DNA from: JBHELQ01 sp046262995
GTDB taxonomy: Bacteria; Actinomycetota; Thermoleophilia; Solirubrobacterales; Thermoleophilaceae
DNA: 64,000 nucleotides
Direction of reading: 5' to 3'
NCBI GenBank assembly: GCA_046262995.1
Contig: JBHELQ010000122.1
Coordinates: forward strand, 16,868 to 80,867
Part shown: one piece after another, positions 58,717-64,000 of the stretch
Layout of the letters: every line of letters starts with the position of its first letter
Position numbering within the stretch: the first letter of the stretch is position 1
Position numbers and translations under genes: made by a program
The notes under the pieces: model-generated
What the model saw: the letters and a program-made list of their open reading frames with translations, nothing else
What the model was told of the DNA's origin: nothing
The model's database searches: none

Positions 58717-58875
58717 ATGGCCAGGGTCATCAACTGCCCGTGCGGACACGTCATCAGAGGGGACACCGACGAGGAGCTCCTCGCCGACGCCCACAAGCAC
58801 ATGGACGAGTCGCACCCCGACAGATCCCACACGCCGCCCGACGAGGAGTTGCTGGCGAGCGCCCAGGAGGAGTGA
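58717..58875 (+). CDS. DUF1059 small protein
   Basis: This 52-residue protein has the DUF1059 pattern ARVINCPCGHVIRGDTDEEL followed by LADAHKHMDESHPD: CxC and His residues that may bind a metal, and an amphipathic helix. The function is unknown. ATG 58717 has a GAGGAGGGA site upstream; an in-frame ATG-like start at 58684 (TTG) would add a non-conserved leader. Confidence 0.82.
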   Translation: MARVINCPCGHVIRGDTDEELLADAHKHMDESHPDRSHTPPDEELLASAQEE

Positions 58876-58912
58876 CCCTGGCCCGCCGCGCGTAGCCCCG
58901 AGCGGGCCGGGG

Positions 58913-58918
58913 TAGATT
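58913..58918 (+). promoter_or_regulatory. -10 element of acs
   Basis: TAGATT, 36 bases before ATG 58955; GAAGGAGG forms a strong ribosome-binding site at 58942-58949. Confidence 0.4.
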
Positions 58919-58954
58919 TCCCGAGAGCTCGATACGGCGGACGAAGGAGGGCGG

Positions 58955-60949
58955 ATGGCTACCGAGGAGCGGACGCAACTCTCTGGCGAGGCGCTGGAGC
59001 AGGAGCTTTCCCGGCTGCTCGATCAGGAGACCTTCGAGCCGCCCGAGGAGTTCCGCGAGCACGCGCTGATCTCCGACGAGTCGGTCTACGAGGAGGCGGA
59101 GCGCGACTTCGCCGGCTGGTGGGAGAAGCAGGCCGAGGCGCTCGAGTGGTTCGAGCGCTGGGACCAGACGCTCGACGACTCGGAGGCGCCCCTCTACAAG
59201 TGGTTCGCCGGCGGCAAGCTGAACGCCTCGTACAACTGCCTCGACCGCCATGTCGAGGACGGCAGGGGCGACAAGGTCGCCTTCCACTGGCGCGGCGAGG
59301 AGGGCGAGGAGCGGGACGTGACCTACGCCGACCTGCTCGCGGACACCCAGCGCCTGGCCAACGCGCTGAAGGACCGCGGGATCGAGCCTGGCGACGTGGT
59401 GGGGATCTTCCTGCCGATGATCCCCGAGGTCGTCGTCGCGATGCTCGCCTGCGCGCGGATCGGCGCTCCCCACAACCTGGTCTTCGGCGGCTACTCGACG
59501 GACTCAGTCAAGGAGCGGATGGAGTTCTCCGGCGCCAAGGCGCTGGTCACGTCGAACCACGCCCGCCGCAAGGGAAAGAAGGCGGAGATCAAGTCGGCGG
59601 TCGACGAGTTCCTGGACGACGTGTCTTCGATCGAGACTGTGGTCGTCGTGCGCAACACCGACGACGACGCCCCGATGAGGGACGGTCGCGACGTCTGGTA
59701 CCACGACGCGCTCGAGCAGGCGGACGACGAGTGCCCCGCTGAGCCACTCGACGCGGAGCACCCTCTCTACGTGCTCTACACCTCGGGATCGACGGCGAAG
59801 CCGAAGGGCATCCTGCATACCACGGGCGGCTACCTGACGGGCGTGGCCTGGACGACGAAGTACGTCTTCGATCTGAAGCCCGACGAGGACGTCTTCTGGT
59901 GCTCGGCCGACGTCGGCTGGGTGACAGGGCACTCCTACATTGTCTACGGGCCGCTCCTGAACGGCATGACGTCAGTCATGTACGAGGGGCCGCCCGACTA
60001 CCCGCAGAAGGACATTTGGTGGGACCTCTGCGAGCGCTACGGGGTCAGTGTCTTCTACACGGCCCCGACGGCGATCCGCGCCTGCATGAAATGGGGCTCC
60101 GAGCACCCGCAGGAGCACGACCTGTCGGCGCTGCGCCTGCTCGGCACCGTCGGAGAGCCGATCAACCCGAAGGCCTGGCTCTGGTACTGGCTCGTGATCG
60201 GCGGCGGGCGCTGCCCCATCGTCGATACCTGGTGGCAGACGGAGACGGGCCACATCCTGATCTCGCCGCTGCCGGGGGTGACCGCCGCCAAGCCCGGCTC
60301 GGCCACGCGGCCGCTGCCGGGCATCGAAGCAGCGGTGCTGACCGAGGAGGGCGACGACGCCGGGAGCGAGCAGGGCCTGCTCGCGCTGCGCCAGCCCTGG
60401 CCCGGGATGCTGCGGACGCTCTACAGGGACGAGGAGCGATTCAAGGAGACCTACTTCTCGAAGTGGGACGAGACGACCTATTTCGTCGGCGATGCCTCCC
60501 GCCGGGACGAGGACGGCTACTTCTGGGTGATCGGGCGCGTGGACGACGTGATCAACGTCTCGGGCCACCGGATGTCGACCGCGGAGGTCGAGTCCGCGAT
60601 CGTCTCGCACCCGAAGGTCGCGGAGTCCGCCGTGATCGGGCAACAGGACGAGGACACGGGTCAGTCGATCTGCGCCTTCGTGACGCTCGAGGGCGACCGC
60701 GAGGGCGACGACGAGATGGTGGGGGAGATCCGCGAGCACGTGGCCAAGCGGATCGGCAAGCTGGCGCGGCCGAAGCGCGTGATCTGGGCCGACGACCTGC
60801 CGAAGACCCGCTCCGGCAAGATCATGCGGCGCCTGCTCCGCGACATCGCCGAGGGTCGCGAGCTGGGCGATGTGACGACGCTGCGAGACCCCGATGTGAT
60901 GCAGCAGCTCGAGGGCCGAGTCAAGGAGCTTCAGGACGAGGAGGAGTGA
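58955..60949 (+). CDS. acs: Acetyl-CoA synthetase (AMP-forming)
   Basis: This 664-residue enzyme activates acetate to acetyl-CoA through acetyl-AMP. It shows the N-terminal FAGWWEKQAEAL and WFAGGKLNASYNCLDRH, the P-loop VLYTSGSTAKPKG (the last part usually STGKPKG), DTWWQTETGHI, the hinge GRVDDVINVSGHRMS and the acetylation-site Lys in LPKTRSGKIMRRLLR. It has its own promoter, a leader and a strong ribosome-binding site, and ends in two hairpin terminators. Confidence 0.96.
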   Translation: MATEERTQLSGEALEQELSRLLDQETFEPPEEFREHALISDESVYEEAERDFAGWWEKQAEALEWFERWDQTLDDSEAPLYKWFAGGKLNASYNCLDRHVEDGRGDKVAFHWRGEEGEERDVTYADLLADTQRLANALKDRGIEPGDVVGIFLPMIPEVVVAMLACARIGAPHNLVFGGYSTDSVKERMEFSGAKALVTSNHARRKGKKAEIKSAVDEFLDDVSSIETVVVVRNTDDDAPMRDGRDVWYHDALEQADDECPAEPLDAEHPLYVLYTSGSTAKPKGILHTTGGYLTGVAWTTKYVFDLKPDEDVFWCSADVGWVTGHSYIVYGPLLNGMTSVMYEGPPDYPQKDIWWDLCERYGVSVFYTAPTAIRACMKWGSEHPQEHDLSALRLLGTVGEPINPKAWLWYWLVIGGGRCPIVDTWWQTETGHILISPLPGVTAAKPGSATRPLPGIEAAVLTEEGDDAGSEQGLLALRQPWPGMLRTLYRDEERFKETYFSKWDETTYFVGDASRRDEDGYFWVIGRVDDVINVSGHRMSTAEVESAIVSHPKVAESAVIGQQDEDTGQSICAFVTLEGDREGDDEMVGEIREHVAKRIGKLARPKRVIWADDLPKTRSGKIMRRLLRDIAEGRELGDVTTLRDPDVMQQLEGRVKELQDEEE

Positions 60950-60950
60950 A

Positions 60951-60981
60951 AGGGCGCCCGCGGCCGAGCCGCGGGCGCCCT
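60951..60981 (+). terminator. First hairpin after acs
   Basis: Perfect 14-base arms (AGGGCGCCCGCGGC and its complement) with a CGA loop, 2 bases after the acs stop. Confidence 0.6.
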
Positions 60982-60987
60982 AGCAGC

Positions 60988-61018
60988 GGAAAAGGGGCCT
61001 CGCGGGCCCCCCTTTTCC
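60988..61018 (+). terminator. Second hairpin after acs, with T-run
   Basis: Arms GGAAAAGGGG and CCCCTTTTCC around an inner GC-rich stem. The 3' arm supplies a short T-run, the best intrinsic terminator in the window. Confidence 0.6.
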
Positions 61019-61102
61019 GTGAAGACGTGCCACCGAGACGCTTTCGCGGAAACGGTTCGTCGGTCTTCCTACCTAAGCCATCGGCAACTCTCGCCGGAGC
61101 TT

Positions 61103-61108
61103 TAGGAT
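61103..61108 (+). promoter_or_regulatory. -10 element, leaderless promoter of epimerase gene
   Basis: TAGGAT, 6 bases before GTG 61115. Confidence 0.43.
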
Positions 61109-61114
61109 GCCGGC

Positions 61115-62146
61115 GTGCGCTACGTCATCACGGGCGGGTCCGGCTACCTCGGGACCTGCCTGGTCGACAGCCTGTCCAGGCGGGAGGACACGGAGCTGAT
61201 CGTGGTGGCCGACGTGCGTCCGCCGAGCTCGTTCCGGCCCAAGACGCGCTTCGAGCGGCTGGACGTGCGCGACCGCGGGGCGGTCCGGGTCCTGCTCGAG
61301 CGGGTCCAGCCCGACGTGCTCCTGCACCTGGCCTTCATCCTCGACCCGGTCCGCGACGAGCACCGGATGTACGACGTGGACGTGAACGGCACCCAGAACG
61401 TTCTGGACGCCGCGGGGGCCGAGGGCACGCAGCAGGTCCTGGTCACCTCGTCCGCGGTCGCCTACGGCGCCTTCCCGGACAACCCCGAGCCGATCGAGGA
61501 GGACTGGCCGGTTCGCGGTGTCGCCTCCTTCTCCTATGCGCGCGACAAGAGCGACGCCGACCGCATCTGTCAGCTCTGGGCCCTCGAGCACCCCGAGCGC
61601 ACGATGACGATCCTGCGACCGTGCATCGTGCTCGGCCCGGGCGTGGACAACTCGTTGGTGCGCCTGTGGACGAAGCAGCCGTTCCAGACCGACGTGGGCA
61701 ACATGGAGCGACGGATCCAGTTCCTGCACCAGGACGACCTCGTCGCGGCGGTCACGCATCTGCTCCACGGCCGCCACAGCGGCGCCTACAACCTGGCGGG
61801 CGACGCGCCGATGACATTGCGCGAGTGCGCGGAGGTCGCCGGCGTGCCGATCCGGCGCATGCCGCTGCGGCTGTACCGGGGGCTCGCCAAGGTGTCATGG
61901 CGTCTGCGGCAGTCGGAGTCGCCGCCGGGCCAGATCGAGTTCGCCGTCCATCCCTGGGTCGTCTCGACCGAGAAGCTGAAGGCGACGGGCTGGAGGCCGC
62001 GGTACACGAGCCGACAGGCGTTCGAGATCGCGATGCGCGCGCATGGAAAGCTGCCGGCCGAGCCGCCCACGTCGCCTCCGCCGGCCGGCCCTGACGGCCG
62101 CCCACCCGTTGCTACGCTAGCCGGCCAAGACTCCCCGGGCCGTTAG
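61115..62146 (+). CDS. NAD-dependent epimerase/dehydratase (extended SDR)
   Basis: The 343-residue protein has the SDR cofactor loop VITGGSGYLGTCLVDSL, VLVTSSAVAYG, the catalytic Tyr-xxx-Lys in FSYARDKSDAD and LRPCIVLGPG. It is shorter than, but similar in style to, the epimerase at 46994. The substrate is unknown, perhaps a nucleotide sugar or sterol-like ring. A Pro-rich C-terminal tail of about 30 residues runs into the tRNA-Val gene: the stop codon lies 10 bases inside the tRNA. Confidence 0.88.
   Translation: MRYVITGGSGYLGTCLVDSLSRREDTELIVVADVRPPSSFRPKTRFERLDVRDRGAVRVLLERVQPDVLLHLAFILDPVRDEHRMYDVDVNGTQNVLDAAGAEGTQQVLVTSSAVAYGAFPDNPEPIEEDWPVRGVASFSYARDKSDADRICQLWALEHPERTMTILRPCIVLGPGVDNSLVRLWTKQPFQTDVGNMERRIQFLHQDDLVAAVTHLLHGRHSGAYNLAGDAPMTLRECAEVAGVPIRRMPLRLYRGLAKVSWRLRQSESPPGQIEFAVHPWVVSTEKLKATGWRPRYTSRQAFEIAMRAHGKLPAEPPTSPPPAGPDGRPPVATLAGQDSPGR
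62113..62118 (+). promoter_or_regulatory. -10 element of tRNA-Val
   Basis: TACGCT, 18 bases before the mature 5' end; CTGACG at 62091-62096 could be the -35 element (16-base spacer). Both lie inside the epimerase 3' end. Confidence 0.4.
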
Positions 62147-62209
62147 CTCAGCTGGGAGAGCGCCGGCTCGACAAGCCGGAGGTCGCTGGTTCGAACCCAG
62201 CACGGCCCA
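62137..62209 (+). tRNA. tRNA-Val(GAC)
   Basis: Cloverleaf with acceptor pair GGGCCGT/ACGGCCC, D-arm GCTCAGCTGGGAGAGC, anticodon stem CCGGC/GCCGG with loop TCGACAA (anticodon GAC), and T-arm CTGGTTCGAACCCAG. The discriminator is A. CCA is not encoded. Its first 10 bases contain the end of the upstream epimerase gene. Confidence 0.95.
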
Positions 62210-62245
62210 TCAGCGGCGCGATTGGCGTCGCCTGGCTGTGTCATC

Positions 62246-62279
62246 GGGGCAGGGCCGTGCGGAGCACTTGCCCTGCCCC
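62246..62279 (+). terminator. Hairpin after tRNA-Val
   Basis: Perfect 10-base arms GGGGCAGGGC and GCCCTGCCCC with a 14-base loop, followed by a pyrimidine-rich TCTTCCTT. Confidence 0.58.
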
Positions 62280-62315
62280 TCTTCCTTGCCATGCTCGCCC
62301 CTCCCGCCGCTGCTG

Positions 62316-62334
62316 GGCCGTGCTTCGCACGGCC
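62316..62334 (-). terminator. Hairpin after SnoaL-like gene (minus strand)
   Basis: Perfect 8-base arms GGCCGTGC/GCACGGCC with a TTC loop, 17 bases after the SnoaL-like stop. No T-run. Confidence 0.42.
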
Positions 62335-62350
62335 TCGGCTCGGTCGCGCT

Positions 62351-62755
62351 CTAGCTTCCCAAGCCCGCATCCTCCAGGGCCTGGGCGGGGTCGTCGTAGT
62401 TGTCGAGGCGGGTGACCTTTCCGTCGTGGAGGGTTGCGATCTGGGCCATCTTCAGGTCCATCGGAATGCCGCTGTCCCGACCCTTTCCGCGGTGCCGAAG
62501 CATGCTCACGACGCGGCCGTCCGGAGCGGCGATGATCTCCTCGACGGTGACCTCATAGTCGTCCCAGACTTCGAGCCACTCGTTCAGGAATCGCTCGACG
62601 CCTTCGATGCCGTGGTAGGCGGCTTCCGGCCAGTCGCGAAAGTGCTCGTTGTCCCAGACGATCTCGGGGTCGAACATGCCGAAGAGGCCCGGGAGGTCTC
62701 CCCGCAGCCACGCATCCCACCCTCCACGAATGACGTCGACGTTCTCCCGCGCCAT
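62351..62755 (-). CDS. SnoaL/NTF2-like protein
   Basis: The 134-residue protein has the NTF2-like pattern VIRGGWDAWLRGDLPGLFGMF, DPEIVWDNEHFRDWPEAAYHG, VERFLNEWLEVWDDYEV and MAQIATLHDGKVTRLDNYDD. This is the group often annotated as nuclear transport factor 2 family or ketosteroid-isomerase-like; the function is unknown. ATG 62755 has GATACT 8 bases upstream. Confidence 0.82.
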   Translation of the reverse strand: MARENVDVIRGGWDAWLRGDLPGLFGMFDPEIVWDNEHFRDWPEAAYHGIEGVERFLNEWLEVWDDYEVTVEEIIAAPDGRVVSMLRHRGKGRDSGIPMDLKMAQIATLHDGKVTRLDNYDDPAQALEDAGLGS

Positions 62756-62763
62756 CGGGGCGC

Positions 62764-62769
62764 AGTATC
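62764..62769 (-). promoter_or_regulatory. -10 element, leaderless promoter of SnoaL-like gene
   Basis: GATACT on the minus strand, 8 bases before ATG 62755. Confidence 0.38.
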
Positions 62770-62780
62770 TCGCCCACGAC

Positions 62781-62804
62781 GAAGCCCCGCCAGGGCGGGG
62801 CTTC
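62781..62804 (-). terminator. Terminator of the 54-residue gene
   Basis: Perfect hairpin with 10-base arms GAAGCCCCGC/GCGGGGCTTC and a 4-base loop, 23 bases after the stop of the small minus-strand gene. Confidence 0.58.
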
Positions 62805-62826
62805 GCTCACGTTCTGCTCGCCGGGT

Positions 62827-62991
62827 CTAGAGGCCTACCAGGGCCAGTTTCTCGAGGCTGCGGTCGAGGTCGTGGTCGTCCGGCTCCTGGTTGCCCCGGG
62901 GGGTGGTCTTCTCCCAGACCGGTGGCTGCTCCTCTTGCTCGCTGTGAGCGGGCGTCACGTCGGTCTCCCGTTGCGGGCGCTCGTAACACAT
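62827..62991 (-). CDS. Small acidic protein of unknown function (54 residues)
   Basis: This short gene begins MCYERPQRETDVTPAHSEQ and continues with EEQPPVWEKTTPRGN, then QEPDDHDLDRSLEKLALVGL. The protein is acidic and probably disordered except for the last helix. Support comes from a near-perfect ribosome-binding site (GGGAGGT, 7 bases before ATG 62991), a clean stop and a perfect hairpin terminator just downstream. No family is recognised. Confidence 0.68.
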   Translation of the reverse strand: MCYERPQRETDVTPAHSEQEEQPPVWEKTTPRGNQEPDDHDLDRSLEKLALVGL

Positions 62992-63073
62992 GCGAGTACC
63001 TCCCTTGGATCGAGTCCGTTCAATTCAGGCTTCCAGGGGTCGGGGCCGGGCTAAACGCTCCTCAGGAGTTTTT

Positions 63074-63079
63074 TAGGCT
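63074..63079 (+). promoter_or_regulatory. -10 element, leaderless promoter of phosphoesterase gene
   Basis: TAGGCT, preceded by a T-run, 9 bases before ATG 63089. Confidence 0.43.
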
Positions 63080-63088
63080 GACGAGTCG

Positions 63089-63766
63089 ATGCTGGGCCTT
63101 CTCTACGACATCCACGGGAACTTGCCCGCGCTGGAGGCCGTCCTGGCCGACGCTGCCCGGGCCGGCGTGGAGCGGTTCGTGCTGGGTGGCGACTACTGCC
63201 TCTTCGGCGCCTGGCCGGTCGAGACGGTCGAGCGGCTGCGCGACCTCGACGCGGAGTGGATCCGGGGCAACGGGGAGCGTTGGACCGCCGCGCCGCCGGA
63301 GGCGCCGGATCAGGTCCAGGGGGCGATCGAGCGCTGCCGCGAGCTGCTGGGGGAGGAGCTGGTGCGTCAGCTCGCCGCGCTCCCCGAGACGTTCACAGCG
63401 GACGGAGTTCTGTTCTGCCATGGATCTCCCGCCTCGGACGTGCGCAGCTTCCTGCCCGAGCCCGCGGAAGACGAGCCTGAGCTGCTCGTGGGCGTCGAGG
63501 CCCGCAGGCTGGTCTTCGGTCACACCCACCTCGCCTTCGAGCGCACCGCGGGCGGAGGCATCGAGCTGCTCAACCCCGGCAGCGTGGGCATGCCCTTCGA
63601 CGGCGATCCGCGAGCCGCCTGGGGATTGATCGTGCCCGACGGCGGAGTCGAGCTGCGGCGGGCGGAGTACGACCAGATGGCGAGTGCCGCCGCGGTGAGA
63701 GAGCGCCTGGGGGAGGCTGGTGAGCTGCCGGCGCGGCGGATCGAGCAGGCGCGCTTCGAAGCCTGA
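63089..63766 (+). CDS. Metallophosphoesterase (YfcE/MJ0936 type)
   Basis: The 225-residue calcineurin-like phosphoesterase has metal-site motifs LLYDIHGNLPAL, VLGGDYCLFG, RGNGERW, LFCHGSP and FGHTHLAFE, with NPGSVGMPFDGDPRAAW at the C-terminal end. These proteins hydrolyse phosphodiesters or nucleotide-derived substrates; the substrate is not evident. It is divergent from the 54-residue gene. Confidence 0.92.
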   Translation: MLGLLYDIHGNLPALEAVLADAARAGVERFVLGGDYCLFGAWPVETVERLRDLDAEWIRGNGERWTAAPPEAPDQVQGAIERCRELLGEELVRQLAALPETFTADGVLFCHGSPASDVRSFLPEPAEDEPELLVGVEARRLVFGHTHLAFERTAGGGIELLNPGSVGMPFDGDPRAAWGLIVPDGGVELRRAEYDQMASAAAVRERLGEAGELPARRIEQARFEA

Positions 63767-63796
63767 GCCTGGCGCGGTCTCCGCCGCCGGCTCTGG

Positions 63797-63802
63797 TAGC
63801 TT
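63797..63802 (+). promoter_or_regulatory. Possible -10 element of DUF47 gene
   Basis: TAGCTT, 39 bases before ATG 63842; a GGAAGGAA ribosome-binding site is at 63831-63838. Confidence 0.35.
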
Positions 63803-63841
63803 GGCCGGGCCGGTCGCGGCCCCGGCACCCGGAAGGAACCC

Positions 63842-64000
63842 ATGCGCCTGTCCGGCCTCATCGCTCCCAAGGAACGCGAGTTCTTCGGCCTCTTCGAGGA
63901 GGCCGGCGGCAACATCCTGCGCGCGGCAGGGCTGCTCGAGCAGATGCTCGACACCTACCCAGATCGCAGGGAGCTGGCCAGGGACATCCTGATCTGCGAG
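63842..64000 (+). CDS. DUF47/PhoU-like protein, 3'-truncated
   Basis: Only the first 53 codons are in the window: MRLSGLIAPKEREFFGLFEE, then AGGNILRAAGLLEQML. This matches the start of the DUF47 (TIGR00153) family of PhoU-like helical proteins, usually encoded before a low-affinity phosphate permease (Pit), which would lie just outside. ATG 63842 has a good ribosome-binding site. Confidence 0.8.
   Translation, partial: MRLSGLIAPKEREFFGLFEEAGGNILRAAGLLEQMLDTYPDRRELARDILICE

Overview
The window is 64 kb of chromosome from a very GC-rich bacterium with closely packed genes. Several things point to the phylum Actinomycetota and, by gene content and order, to the Thermoleophilia (Solirubrobacterales-like): frequent GTG starts, a coaD - coiled-coil gene - DUF177 - rpmF - acpP - rnc - smc - ftsY run, a WhiG-type sigma factor, an F420-type DUF385 protein and a second EF-G. 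The class is an inference; no rRNA is present. There are no insertion sequences, prophage genes or CRISPR arrays, and no gene-free stretch exceeds 300 bases (the largest gaps are 3928-4145, 60950-61114 and 57770-57926).

Layout. 1-13.1 kb is a cell-surface carbohydrate region: a left-truncated sulfatase-fold protein, a GH2 glycosidase, a YbhN-type membrane protein, three GT39-like membrane glycosyltransferases, a UDP-galactopyranose-mutase-like flavoprotein and a secreted GH6 protein. 13.1-16.6 kb is the riboflavin operon ribD-ribE-ribBA-ribH. 16.7-25.3 kb carries rpmB, a DAK2/FakA protein, recG, rsmD, coaD, a SepIVA-like coiled-coil protein, a glyoxalase, DUF177, rpmF, plsX, acpP and rnc. 25.3-33.5 kb holds smc, a secreted calcium-repeat protein, ftsY, an NfeD/SPFH pair, a DUF385 protein and ffh. 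33.5-37.2 kb is the ribosome/tRNA/secretion operon rpsP-khpA-rimM-trmD-rplS-lepB, followed by rnhB. 37.2-43.7 kb has YraN, comM, dprA, thiD, two lineage-type small proteins and ilvD. 43.7-49.7 kb has hydrolases, a PlsC-like acyltransferase with an epimerase, and an L,D-transpeptidase. 49.7-53.7 kb contains xerD, a WhiG-type sigma factor, a PAS-PAS-PP2C-kinase protein and a STAS protein: a partner-switching regulatory module. 53.7-64 kb has EF-G2, small unknowns, RNase HI, lipoprotein and NTF2-like genes, three tRNAs (Gly, Cys, Val), acs, an epimerase, a hidden 54-residue gene, a phosphoesterase and the start of a DUF47 gene.

Regulation. The most consistent non-coding signal is a -10-like hexamer of form TANNNT (often TAGGCT, TAGCCT, TAGGAT or TACGCT) ending 6-10 bases, most often 8, before the start codon of operon-leading genes on both strands. 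This is the arrangement expected for leaderless mRNAs, and it was used here to choose several starts. Within operons, genes are joined by 1-8 base overlaps of the NTGA type.

Points that stand out: an RNase III lacking three of six catalytic acidic residues, a GH6 protein lacking the family's catalytic Asp, a kinase and phosphatase fused in one partner-switch protein, a perfect palindrome on the ribD promoter, a ribosomal protein L19 with a roughly 90-residue acidic tail, and two genes (glyoxalase, lepB) without an ATG/GTG/TTG start.
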